Below are positions 23,624-34,010 of a stretch of 64,000 nucleotides of DNA, piece by piece. Numbering within the stretch: position 1 is the stretch's first letter; every line of letters begins with the position of its first letter. The notes beneath the pieces were generated by a model. That model worked only from the letters and a program-made list of their open reading frames with translations, was not told where the DNA came from and did no database searches. The stretch covers positions 620,001 through 684,000 of the forward strand of contig CAKJVC010000150.1 of NCBI GenBank assembly GCA_918026815.1. Direction: 5' to 3'. A program made the translations under genes and the position numbers. This DNA is from Chalara sp. BL73 (taxonomy: Eukaryota; Ascomycota; Leotiomycetes; Helotiales).

Positions 23624-25993
23624 ATGGAGTCTGCACTGGTGACGAACGGTGCGCAAAGAATGAGCGAAAAGAAAAGGCTGAGTAGTGACAGCCAGAGCTC
23701 GAGAAAACATAAGAGGAGACCAAGGCTTCATACTATAGATGAGACGCAAGCTGATGTAAGTGATTTCGCAATATTAGCAGCAAGTAGTTCGGATACTAAT
23801 CAATAGCAGAAGCGTCGCACTCAGATAAGACTAGCACAGCGAAATTTCAGGCTTCGCAAAGAAAATACCATCAAATCGCTCCGGGACGAAGTGTCGAATA
23901 TGACAGAAGCAATCTCACGAACGAGCACGTGCCTTCATAACTTTCAACAGGACGTCCTCGCAAGTGGCGTCCTTAGCCAAGTTCCTGGGCTTACTCAGGA
24001 CTTGCAAGCAATAGTTGGGACCATCTCATCCTTAGCAAAAAACGTATTATCCGTGAAAGATCTTGATAGATTTAACTCGGTTGACGGTGAATCGAACCCA
24101 GAACGATGTGTAAAGGAGCAAATATCCACGTCTATTGAGACCGTACGAGGAGCTGAAGACAAGAGAGCTGGCGCTGATCGTATTACCGTTAGCTTTCAGC
24201 ACCATGCTACCAGAGAGAGGCTAGAGCACTCTCCCCATGACTCAAGAGGAGATCCTGTAATTGCTACGAGAGCGTCTGACCGTAATGTGGCCGGCGATAG
24301 TGATGTGTGTCGAATCCGGGTGGGGATGGACCTAGGCAACGTGGCGGCTCCAAGCAAGAGAGGACGTGAAGAACTTCTTAGCCCCATTTTTAAGCCTCGT
24401 GCAAAGGGACAAAAAGACATTCGCCGGTCTGACCAAGGTACGAAAATCCAAGCACTGACTTGGTAGATTATCAATAAGAGTGCGACTTAAGATCACAACT
24501 AATCCTCAGCTCTAGAACTTATCCATAAATCTTATTTTTGGCACCAGTCAAACCATGGCGGAAGGAGTTCTTCCTCTATCCTGAGGCAGCCCCAATATAC
24601 GGACGTATATCAGGACGCTTTCATAGAAAAGTTCTTGTACAACTTTGCTCCAGAGCTTCCTGGGCGGATGGTGAGCGGCCAGCCGCATAACTTTTCCGTG
24701 TGGCTCCTTGGTGTTGTGCAGACAAGAGCTTTTTCGCCTATCCTTGATATTACCTGTCGTTGCATCGCCACGTCATACGTCGCAAAGGCTACTAGTGAGT
24801 CCCATCTCTTACTAGAAAGCCAAAAGATGTACGCAAAGGCCCTGGCTATGCTGCAAACGGCCTTGTACTCGGAAGATGGCGGGTCAGTGGAGACACTAGG
24901 AACAGTCCTGTCGTTGACATTATATGAGGTAACCGCAATCAATGAGCCTAGCAATCCGAGAGTGAAACTATTGGCATGTAAACTAATCAGCTATTCTGAA
25001 CAGTTTATCAACTACACGAACCCCACAAGCTGGCTAGATCACATTCGTGGGGCCGAACGACTCTTCGAGTTTCGTGGGAGCCATAAAACTACGTCGGGAA
25101 TCGCCCACGATATGTTCCTATTCTTTCGGCCGCATGGTGTAAGTACTGACCTTTGCAGCGACTTCCAGATTAAGCCGCGCTGAAAATTGCAGATAATCAG
25201 TGCTCTCTGCCGAAGCACTCCTAACTTCCTCTCGAAGCCTGAGTGGAAGACGGTGCCTTGGTCTCTCGATAGCTCCTCAAAGAGCCTGCTAGACCACTTG
25301 TTAGATCATGTCGCTGATATTCCGATACTTTACTCTGAGTTCGAAGATATTGAAGAGGGTTTGAAATATAGGCGTATGTCACCTACAGTGGCCAATATTC
25401 GACATGCCGCACTCTTGCGATCTGTAGCGGACATGGAATACCGTTTGCGGAATTGGAAGGAGTTGCGGGCTGACTCTTATATGAATGGCCAGCCGGTGGA
25501 AGTGCCTCCGTGTGTGCCTGATGGACTTCCGCATCAATGGTGGGCGAAGTTAGGAGAAGACTTCCAGCTACCACCATTCACTTGTAGGAAAGGTCCCGGC
25601 CGTGTAGTTGCCTCAAACCTATACTACCCCGACATTCATCTTGCCCAAGCATTGGCCTTGTATTATGCTTCATTGTTACAACTCGCTCGCATCGACATGC
25701 GCCCGGACCGTATTTCGGCCCTAGAGGTGTATGATCTTGCATGCCGTATCAGCCGCAGTGCAGCCTATTTTCTCTCTGCTCCAGGTTGCTCTGGAGCCTT
25801 AGCGTCAATGTTCGCACTTCGGGTAGCACACTTCTCCTTTCAAGAACAGAGCACCGAAAGAGAGTGGCTAGAACGGCTCTTTGAGCGGATGGCAAACAAC
25901 GCGTTGCTAGATATAAGCAGGCATGCTCGACCAGACAGGCCGCCAGAGGAAGTGGACGGAGGGGCGATGTTAGACAAGAGACGCGCCGACTAA
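23624..25993 (+). CDS. bZIP-like regulator with C-terminal fungal transcription-factor domain
   Basis: Five exons, 23624-23755, 23807-24437, 24510-24928, 25004-25138 and 25193-25993, splice in frame to 705 residues. All four introns (51, 72, 75 and 54 bp) have GT..AG ends and phases that match. A lysine/arginine-rich N-terminus leads to the basic region QKRRTQIRLAQRNFRLRKEN at about residue 45, then a short leucine-zipper-like helix. A linker of roughly 150 residues follows (SKRGREELLSPIFKPRAKG). The remainder resembles the helical middle domain usually found behind Zn2Cys6 clusters: YNFAPELPGRM, SYVAKATSESHLL, TLYE joined to FINYTNPTSWLDHIRG, AERLFEFRG, and HDMFLFFRPHG joined to IISALCR. In the basic region a glutamine stands where the classic bZIP asparagine would be. 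A start at 23660 (MSEKKRL) is also possible. It is a nuclear regulator whose targets are unknown. Confidence 0.85.
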
Positions 25994-26283
25994 AAAGCCG
26001 GAGCGGCTTATATGTGTGTGCAGATATATGTGGATTGGAGGACTTTGAAAAGGAGACTCTCTGGATAGGCGGAAGTAGCGAGGAGTGGACTTATCGTCTT
26101 CTGATGAATTGGAGGCTATGAACAGGGCTTTTTTGACACGGCTCAATATTTGATCTGGAGCGTTTAGACAGGGAACGGGTTGCTTTTTTGAATTGGACAT
26201 TTTGATATAAATATTGTCTGAAAGTAATTAACAATCAGTTTAAAAAAATACCTGTTTTGCAAGTATAATAAGCGCAAATATAT
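25994..26283. other. 3' flank of the bZIP gene
   Basis: Short AT-rich stretch up to the fold-back element. No feature was recognised beyond a probable 3' untranslated region. Confidence 0.4.
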
Positions 26284-26292
26284 TTAAAATAT
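26284..26292 (+). repeat. 9-bp target-site duplication, left
   Basis: TTAAAATAT immediately precedes the left inverted repeat and is repeated exactly at 26899-26907 after the right one. A 9-bp duplication is typical of Mutator-like elements. Confidence 0.8.
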
Positions 26293-26898
26293 CGGCAAAT
26301 ATCTCAAATACCATCATTTTGTTGCCAAATATCTCATATACCACACTTTTTTTGCCGAATATCTCATATACCACCATTTGTCTCTTGGCGCAAAACAGTG
26401 GTATTTCAGATACTTAATGACAAAACGATAGTATATGAGAAACACTAATATATCTTATATACCATCGTTTTTTTGTGTATCTACACTGTAGCAATTACAA
26501 TACACGCTGCAGCAACTACAATTACAATTACGAGTTAAATACGTTGTAGCAATTACATTGTAGCAACTATAATACACGCTGTAACAATAAATAAACTAGC
26601 AATATATAATATATCGGTATAAATTAATGTAAGTTATACTATATTTAATTTGTATTTGTAATTGTAATTGCATTATTTCAGTATATATTGCTGCAGCGTG
26701 TATTGTGATTGTTACAGCGTAGTTGCTACAGGGTGTATTACAGGCTTTACAGTGAGTGTTAACAAATATCTGATATACCATCGTTTTGTTGACGTATATC
26801 TCATATACCATCAAAGTGGTATATGAGATATTCGGCAAAAAAAAGTGTGGTATATGAGATATTTGTCAACAAAACGATGGTATTTGAGATATTTGCCG
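26293..26898 (+). mobile_element. Non-autonomous fold-back transposon, Mutator-like (MITE/MULE)
   Basis: A 606-bp element with long terminal inverted repeats. The left arm (26293-26374) and the right arm (26816-26898, reverse complement) both start CGGCAAATATCTCAAATACC and agree over about 82 bp with two mismatches and one indel. Each arm contains two or three copies of a CAAATATCTCATATACCA-type motif about 32 bp apart. Inside each arm lies a further partly inverted copy (about 26393-26470 and 26763-26813), so both ends can fold back. The middle has short CTGTAGCAATTACAATAC-like repeats. No transposase is encoded, so it must have moved with help from another element. The flanking 9-bp duplication is intact, which argues for a fairly recent insertion. 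Confidence 0.85.
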
Positions 26899-26907
26899 TT
26901 AAAATAT
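26899..26907 (+). repeat. 9-bp target-site duplication, right
   Basis: TTAAAATAT, identical to bases 26284-26292. Confidence 0.8.
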
Positions 26908-28756
26908 TAATTAAAAAAAAGCTTTTTTGGAAATTAGCAATAAATCTGCATCTCCTGCAACAGGAAAAATCGAATTCTCACTTGTCGTATCAAATATTTC
27001 AAAGCTTGGGCACCGTTGCTAAGGTCTTATCACCACAGCTGTTTTTATGCATTATAATGTTTAATTGAAACCATTCCCGGAGAACATGCGTCGTAGAGTA
27101 GAAAGTTGAGGCTAATCGATAGATCCACTAGACCAGAGCCCTTAGAATCATCTTAGATAAAGACCATTCTGGGATCATCGCATCTACAAAGCGTATACGC
27201 ACCTTTTGGCCTATGCACACCTGCTGGCTTTTACATGCCACCTGGTTTCTACACGCCTATTGGACGACAAGTGTAGCTAGACAACAGGAGTGGCTAGATG
27301 ACAAGACTGAGATTTGCACCTATACTTCCAGTTATCTAGCCACATACGTCGTCCTGCAGGGAAATGGTATAATCACGTGAGATCGAGAGCGTAAATTAGC
27401 ACTAGCGCAAGTGCCAAGTCGGCATCCAGAAGGCGAAGAAAGGAGCCAACACTTGCCTCCAGATACTTTAGAGCATAGGGATCCGTTTGGATGCAAATTA
27501 AATATTTGTGCTATTCTTTGCGCCTTGTATTTGAACTTGTCAGGAATCGGCTTACGTGAGTATGCCAAGGAGCTAGAGCACCTCACGCATACACAGATTA
27601 CAGCCGTAATCCACATATAGCTCTTACCACGTGATGTCTATTCTTAGAATCCGGGTTTAAATCTAGCTCTCCACTTTTTTGGTTTTAAAAAAGAACGATT
27701 TGCTCCGCACATATCAACCCTCCCCTTCCCATCGCTCTTCGAGTTTTGGCGGGGCTTTAAACTGGACGCCGAATATTTTGGCTGCTCCCAAATAAGTATG
27801 CTATGTGAGTTGGCTACAACGTAAGCCGCCTCTTTCATTTATGCCTGAAAAGACGTTGTGAACAATCTACACCCACTAGGATGACTCCCTAGTTCTAGAC
27901 CATTCCGCCTCCCTTTCTTCTCTCGTATAAAGAGTGCCTCGTACTTCTTAATTGAATTTCAGAAACCATGCCTTTGAGTTGGTCGCGGTAAGGCCTCTCA
28001 TAATGGTCTCCCTTCGATTGCCCACCTCGCCAGTATCTCTCGCCTCGCATATCAAGCATCTAACCTTGTGGAAGTATCACATGCTGTGCCCTCGCTTACC
28101 TAGGCACGTGATCCACAAAGATCTACTTACTTGGGATTCTTTCGATTCTCAACCTTTTCCTCCTTAGTTTAGTATTCTCGTAATAGAACCTTTCTATTAG
28201 CCCGCGCATCCCCAGTTCAATTACCGCAAAGACCCGTGATGGGGAACGAGATTTCATGAACCAATTATCATGCCGCAATGCATGCGCTCCGCAGCTCAAG
28301 GTCTCAGCGATCATTACATCCAGGTCACATTGAGGAGAAGATCCATCGCTAGAGATTTGTTCCAACAAGCGCTACTATCCTTGGGCACCTATTCGGTCCA
28401 TTTTTGTGGCCTTGTTGCACCGTATTCACTGTATGGGGTAGTTCAACTTTGTGCCGTGCTTACAATGTAGTTGATGTGCTTGGAAATTAGTGGCGGACAT
28501 TATCCCCACCATTCTTGGCAAGACACCACACAGATGGGCAGCAACTCAGCTAAGCGAGCGGCACAATCACCCAATCTCCAGTCATCCAATTCACGTGGGT
28601 ATCCAGCTATAATACAGGAGTGCCCCGAAGAATACTGTGAATTTATTCCTGTGAATTCTCTTTGCTATGGTCCAACGTAATTCACACATGACGTTAACAT
28701 CGTGCAAGTAAACTTCATACTTTGTTCCAAACCCACGTTGAGACTCTGGGATCGCA
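26908..28756. other. Gene-free stretch upstream of the HET gene
   Basis: About 1.8 kb with short frames and no recognised domain. It contains one copy of a dispersed repeat at 27538-27576. The last few hundred bases should contain the promoter of the HET gene. Confidence 0.45.
27538..27576 (-). repeat. Dispersed repeat, copy 1 (LTR-end-like)
   Basis: On the minus strand it reads AGCTCCTTGGCATACTCACG and ends GCCGATTCCTGACA. The same block recurs at 34315-34363 and 56510-56561. Sequence outside the block differs, so it is either the conserved end of one element family or a shared short repeat. Confidence 0.55.
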
Positions 28757-30763
28757 ATGGCAACCTATGGAGAATTTCTACAGACCTATCTGGACCCTCT
28801 AGAACAACGCATGGAAAAAATTGAGAAACGTATCAGTAAAATTGAGGAAACACTTAGCAAAATCCTAAGCTGCCTCCCACCACTTTCAGTCGATAAAGAA
28901 ATCGTTACACCCACATTTGAGAGACCGTGGTTTGATGCTAAGCCCGGCTCCTACACATACCAACCATTAAACTCGGCTCTCAATGAAATTAGGATCCTTG
29001 TTGTATACAGCAGCCTGGATGAGCAAGATCCAATCACATGTGAGCTACTGCATACGAGTCTTAATGGTGATCGTTTGAACGATCCCGAAAGTCGATCTTC
29101 TCTGGCAATTAAAGAATTTAAGACGCTATCTTACACCTGGGGCAACCTAGAAAATAATCGCTCCATCATGATCCAAGGTCACAAATTTCCAGTAACTCAG
29201 AATCTCGAGGCTGCCTTAAGAAATATAAATAGCCTTCAAAAGCCTTCCAAAACTGGCAGGGATTCTCACCCGACCTTTTGGTGGATTGATGCAATTTGCA
29301 TCAATCAGAATGACGTCGCTGAGCGTAGCCAGCAGGTGAACCTAATGACCATGATCTACAGGAAAGCCTCTGGTGCCTACATCTGGCTGGGGGAAGAAGA
29401 CAATGATAGTGAACTTGCCATGAATCTCGTCCGCCAACTTGGTAGTCCCGTCCGACCAGGACCCGGAGACCCTGACATCGCTTATCCTAAGATAACTGCA
29501 GAGCGGAGATATGCGCATTGGAAAGCGCTGACTGCACTCTTCGAAAGACCTTGGTGGGAACGTGTGTGGGTTCGTCAGGAGCTGGCATTGGCTAAGGAAG
29601 CCACAGTGCATTGTGGGAACCATACCTGCACTTTTTCTGCATTTTCGATAGCTGCAGACATACTGAACAAGGTAGACGAGCAGTTTGATTTTAGCCCAGT
29701 TCAGCAGGAGATGGCAAATGCTCCTAGCCCCTTAATTCCTAATAGCATCTTGACAACATCACCTTATCTCCAGGCGTGTATCTTAGCCAGCTTCCGAACT
29801 GACGGGGGAAGGAAGCCGAACGTTCAGTATAGAGATCTCACGGAGCTAATTCTTCATACTCGATCTTGCAAGGCCACAGACCTTCGAGATAAGGTCTTCT
29901 CTATGCTTGGCCTAGTGGACCCTAAAATTTGGGAACTAACGGCTGACTACAGACTCTCCATCAATGACACGCTCATTACCGCAGCTCGCAATATGATATC
30001 TAAAAAGCAAAGCCTGGATCTCCTTGCCGGTTGTCAGAATCCGGAACGTTTTCACGGTCTTCCATCTTGGGTTCCTAATCTTATCGACGTTTGGAAGGCG
30101 CGGCTGTTTCAACCTGCAGTCCCTGTTGATATCGGAGATGTAGGCGCCGAAGAGAAGCCGGATTTCGCATTCGGGGGAGAAGGCAATAAACTATTGAGGG
30201 CCGAAGGCCGCCGTTTCGACATTGTCGATAGGCTTAGCGACGACACACCACAACAGAATTCGTCTGCCAAGGAGCTGGACACTTTATCGGCAAACTGGAA
30301 AAAGTTTGCCTTGAGAGTCCTGTCGAATTCTGAGGGTGATATAATGGACCACGGCCTTGTAAACCAGTTTCAACATGATGATGGAGCATGGATTCGTTTT
30401 ATCTCTGGAGGAGCCGACTCGGGGATGTCTCGACCGGTAACGGTGTCGCCCCTAGGCACCCAAGTAAATTACCAGATGGTGAAAAGCCTTCTCCTCCCGG
30501 AAGATCACAGCGAATCTGCCGCTAATGTTGACGATATGCGAAGGCGTATTCATGCGCATCTCCGCAAGTTTGGTGTGGGACGGCGGCTTTGCATAACGAA
30601 GCTGGGAGAAGAGAAAGGGAGCGCCGTGATTGTTCCAGCAGATGCAAAAGCGGGTGACGAGATATGGATTTTTCGCGGCACTCGCTCCCCATATGTTCTA
30701 AGAAAGGTGGAAGGTCAGAAGTATGTCGTTGTAGGCGAGGCTTGTGAGTATTCCTTAGTCTAA
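28757..30763 (+). CDS. HET-domain (heterokaryon incompatibility) protein
   Basis: Intronless frame of 668 residues starting at the ATG at 28757. Residues 12-40 are a short coiled coil (LEQRMEKIEKRISKIEETLS). The HET domain follows with its three conserved blocks: LSYTWG at 124-129, WWIDAICINQND at 175-186 followed by ER..QV..M..IY, and AYIWLGEE at 207-214. WWERVWVRQELALA, LTELILHTRSCKATD and RDKVFSMLGLV are also standard for the family. The C-terminal half lacks a named domain but ends in a usual GDEIWIFRG...YVLRKV barrel-like segment. HET proteins trigger cell death when genetically different hyphae fuse, or act in broader non-self recognition. With no NACHT/WD40 partner domain, it is a short HET protein. 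It lies at the left edge of a region rich in cell-death-like genes. Confidence 0.92.
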   Translation: MATYGEFLQTYLDPLEQRMEKIEKRISKIEETLSKILSCLPPLSVDKEIVTPTFERPWFDAKPGSYTYQPLNSALNEIRILVVYSSLDEQDPITCELLHTSLNGDRLNDPESRSSLAIKEFKTLSYTWGNLENNRSIMIQGHKFPVTQNLEAALRNINSLQKPSKTGRDSHPTFWWIDAICINQNDVAERSQQVNLMTMIYRKASGAYIWLGEEDNDSELAMNLVRQLGSPVRPGPGDPDIAYPKITAERRYAHWKALTALFERPWWERVWVRQELALAKEATVHCGNHTCTFSAFSIAADILNKVDEQFDFSPVQQEMANAPSPLIPNSILTTSPYLQACILASFRTDGGRKPNVQYRDLTELILHTRSCKATDLRDKVFSMLGLVDPKIWELTADYRLSINDTLITAARNMISKKQSLDLLAGCQNPERFHGLPSWVPNLIDVWKARLFQPAVPVDIGDVGAEEKPDFAFGGEGNKLLRAEGRRFDIVDRLSDDTPQQNSSAKELDTLSANWKKFALRVLSNSEGDIMDHGLVNQFQHDDGAWIRFISGGADSGMSRPVTVSPLGTQVNYQMVKSLLLPEDHSESAANVDDMRRRIHAHLRKFGVGRRLCITKLGEEKGSAVIVPADAKAGDEIWIFRGTRSPYVLRKVEGQKYVVVGEACEYSLV

Positions 30764-31734
30764 GATGAAGTTTTGCTAACGTCGGATTTAGATTCTAACG
30801 GATATGCTCTTTTTGCCCGAACTAAAACTGATATAGAAATCGAAACTATCTGGATCGTTTAGGAGCCTGTCGAGTGGTGCAAAAGAAACAGGCGCCTATT
30901 ACCGGGTCATCCCTTAAAGCTCTGATTGCCTATCTTTTGGTTTTAAGTTCCACTACAAAGGACGAGATTCTCTTTCATGATCTCGCCTTTGTTTATGTTT
31001 GCTTACCCTTAACATTTGATCGGGCTATCACAATAGCAAGGACGGCAGAAATCAAATAGCTGTTCTAAAAAAGACATTCAAAGGCATTTCCATATCTATA
31101 TACCTGGCGGGCAATGGTTGGCGAGAAGACTGTTTGCAAAATCACGTTTACTTAACGAATTTATCGACAGCGTTTCCCCGGAAGAGATTAGGTGGCGGGC
31201 GTGCACCATCTACCAATACCATGAATTTTCGTGTGATTCATTAAATCAGACTAGCGAGGCTTGGGGTATCCTCTTCCGCCTGTGTCCAGTTCAACCTCGC
31301 TGTCACTACGTTCATCCGTGCTCCCTCCTTGCCATCACTATTAGCCTCGCTAAGTTATATTTTCTGCATGTAATCTTCTGCGTTGACTTACTATCCTCCT
31401 TGAAATGTCGATAACGTAAAACGCCTAATGTGTATGAGTTGGTATTTATAGTCTTCCGACTGATAATCTAACAATGTAATACCCGACTCCATTGTAGCGC
31501 TTTCCAATTTTTTGGCCAGCCTTATCATACTTCGTTCTCTCTTGCTTGTTTTGTAACTGTAAGACCTGATCAACAGCATTCGGTTATATCATTGAACGCA
31601 GTCTGCTGCATGCTGATCATCTGATGTCCGGGTCGGTCCTTCTTTTTAATCATCCGTAGACAAAATATAACTCCCCACATCTCCCTCTACTCTGTACTCA
31701 ACAGAACAATCAATTTCCATGATGATTCCAGTCC
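30764..31734. other. Intergenic, nothing recognised
   Basis: Open frames at 30874-31059 and 31118-31414 (plus) show no known motif. The stretch is the 3' flank of the HET gene. Confidence 0.45.
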
Positions 31735-32262
31735 CTAAGGCGTAGTAAATGACCCATCCTCATTCATGGCAGTAATTTTATTATTTGCAAGCTGCCAAGC
31801 AATGCTCCTAAACAGTGCCCACCGGTCTGTGAATGATATCAAAACCTAGCAATCACAAAAAGCTCAAGGAGGGCCAATATCTTACCTGCGTTCAGTTCCG
31901 GTCCATTAAGAATATTCGCAGTAGCCACCTTAGATAGCGCCATGCACTAAGTCCAACCTAAAAAAAAGAGTTCAGCACTTATACTTCCTAAAACAAATTT
32001 AAAGGCGGTATTGTATACCATAAGCGTCCGAGTCCCCACTATTTGACATCCAAAGTATGCCAAATTCTGTTGGCATGCGTCAACTAATGCCACACCGTAC
32101 CTTCAGCGTGAAATAATTTTTTTCAGGAAGCATGCAGTTGGTTACCTCATGAAAGAGCACTTTATCAAAGGGAGACAAGGCGCCAGCGGGTGTAAACTTA
32201 GCTTTCGCAATAAGCTTCTGAACAAGCGAGACAGTAATTTTAGACCAGTAAGTCGGCTGCAC
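31735..32262 (-). pseudogene. Remnant of an M35-like (aspzincin) metallopeptidase C-terminus
   Basis: Minus-strand pieces follow the end of a deuterolysin / lysine-specific metallo-endopeptidase. They read FTPAGALSPFDKVLFHEVTN, then SGDSDAYG, then across an intron W-T-stop-CMALSKVATANILNGP, then ELNADRWALF across a second intron, ending in NEDGSFTTP and a stop at 31735. The zinc motif HExxH reads HEVTN, so the second histidine is replaced by asparagine. A TAG stop stands where the family has asparagine in YGWTNC. Both introns (donors GTATAC and GTAAGA) still align. Two independent disabling changes in otherwise well-kept sequence point to a fairly recent loss. The intact enzyme would be secreted and cut proteins. 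Confidence 0.65.
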
Positions 32263-32274
32263 TTATAATTGGAT

Positions 32275-33064
32275 TAAGGAAAAGGTTTTGTAGGTGTCGG
32301 CGATCTTTTGGCAGGTGTCACCTGAGGCTGCGAACTGATATTTCTTGCCTATAATATAACAAAGTTAGCGATTTCTGGAGAGTAGTAGATCAAAGAAAGA
32401 CTGGCAGTCAGTTGCGATACCCCCCTGGGCAGGCGAAGGCCCAGGAGGAGGAGCTGCAATCGTGGTTGTACCAGGAGGCGTAGTTGGTCCCGGTAACAGC
32501 AACCAGTAGTAGTAACCAAGCCACAAGTTTGAGCATGCTTTATCAGTGTTAGCAGTTATTTCAACCCGCTCTCAGAATTTAAAAATGCCTACTATTTCCA
32601 ACTGCTGGGCTCCGCGTGTAACTTTAGCGGGTTGATTTTACCAAATATGTACAGAATAAACTTTATGTATGTATATAATCTGGAGCGAAGTATCAGACTA
32701 CTGTACTTACAACTACTGAAGCGTGAATACTCCATAATGGAGCTCTGAGTCAAGATAATGCCTAAAGAGTGAACCCGCAAAGCGTTGGGGATAGAACACT
32801 AGGATTTGCACATAGATGCCCCGTAAGAGCAATGGCGGTAGTTGATGCACTTGCCGAAGTGGTGGTTGGCTTTGTGGTAGCCGGGGAACTTGGGGGAGTG
32901 CCTGTCCACTCTACACAGTATTCCTAACCGGCAACAGGGCGGTACATACTACACCAGGTTGTAGCTGATAAATTGAGCCTGGGTAATACTTAAATTGTCG
33001 CCATCGACCGGCATGAATCACTCGTGGCACTAAAGAGAGCAACAATACTCAGGAAGAAATGCAT
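32275..33064 (-). pseudogene. Broken LysM-domain secreted protein
   Basis: The minus strand starts MHFFLSIVALFSATSDSC at 33064, a signal peptide running into a LysM repeat (SDSCRSMATI, then after a stop ITQAQFISYN). A linker, TPPSSPATTKPTTTSASAS, follows. A second linker, PGPTTPPGTTTIAAPPPGP, leads to GGIATDCQSFFDLLLS, and then to another LysM start, QFAASGDTCQKIADTYKTFS, near 32340-32280. Stops and frame changes separate the blocks and several LysM cysteines are missing. Intact fungal LysM proteins bind chitin fragments in the wall and can hide them from hosts. The remnant lies directly upstream of the M35 peptidase remnant on the same strand, so they may be neighbours or pieces of one chimeric gene. 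Confidence 0.6.
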
Positions 33065-33497
33065 TTTTTTAGCATAGTGAGAATTCGGAGTGAAGGAATA
33101 TAATGACTGAGCGAAATGGTAATGCTTGAAGGCTAGACAAGCTTGATGATTCTGAACTATGCGGAATCAAGGCCTTGTATATACAGCTATTATAAAACGG
33201 CTTACCATATTAAAGAGGTAGGCAGCTCCGGCTTCTTTTACCAACAACAAATCACTTTTAACCGTGATTAAATTTGACTACAGTAGGCAAAGAAGTGGAG
33301 CTTTTCACGTAAGAACCACATGCGTCAAACTAATGCGGATTTCTTTTTTGATCCTAGACTACTAATACAATATTCTTCACAGAAAAAATGAGATTTTAAA
33401 TCCAACCCTCAAAATTAGGATAACGTTCTTTTAACGCTGTCTCAACGGCTTCCAAGCACTCTCGCTTCCGATAATGTGCCCCTCCTTGCTCAAGCAA
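33065..33497. other. Intergenic, nothing recognised
   Basis: Short AT-rich stretch between the LysM remnant and the frameshifted gene that follows. No motif was found. Confidence 0.4.
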
Positions 33498-34010
33498 CTA
33501 ACCGTGCTCCCGAAAAATACCTTGGAGCATAGGGATCATTCTATCTTCGGACGCATCGAAGACGAAGTCGCTCGCTACAAATTGTCTGGCATTACGGGGA
33601 TCCAATTGAGTTTGCGATACTGCATTTTTAGAAGCTCGAAAAAGCCTACAATCGCCCAAGCCGGGGCCGCATTCCGCCACGCAACCTCGTTCTCAGGCAC
33701 ATGATCCTCCGCATCATAGGCCATGTCAATAAACCATGGATCGTCATTGTAGTTACGCCGGTGGTCGCCCCCGCCATCACTCTCTGGCCAGTGGATGATG
33801 CCGAGCCGTGTATCAAGAAGGAAGACCTTGTTTGCGCTATCGCCGAATATCAGTCCTATAACATGGGACACTACGTTCTCCCACGCATCGCCCTCAGACA
33901 AGACCTTGTGGCCTTCATCGATGGGCATGCTGTCGGTTTCCCCAGTGGCAACTCATCCATGTACAGTCCAACCAGGAAGCGGTAGTAGTCACGAAACGCG
34001 AGTATGTTGC
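33498..34010 (-). pseudogene. Frameshifted conserved fungal protein, function unknown
   Basis: Three consecutive minus-strand frames read as one protein with two frameshifts. The first is FRDYYRFLVGLYMDELPLGK (near 34005-33940). The second is IDEGHKVLSEGDAWENVV ... VFLLDTRLGIIHWPE ... WRNAAPAWAIVGFFELLK ... LNWIPVMP (33925-33580). The third is QFVASDFVFDASEDRMIPML and IFREHG, ending at 33498. The layout, with a tryptophan-rich acidic middle and an ending near FIPI/WIPV, looks like a family of small uncharacterised fungal proteins, but I cannot name it. Each frameshift is an isolated slip in otherwise coding-looking sequence, so a sequencing error cannot be excluded. Confidence 0.5.

Noticed and set aside
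23298..23642. 114-codon plus-strand frame before the bZIP gene
   Set aside because: No motif, no homologous pattern, and it overlaps the first exon of the bZIP gene in another frame.
24929..25003. Coding reading of the third bZIP-gene intron (open in frame)
   Set aside because: The segment has GTAACC..CAG ends with a CTAAT branch site, and its removal joins LYE to FINYTNP as expected for the domain. It remains possible that it is retained in some transcripts.
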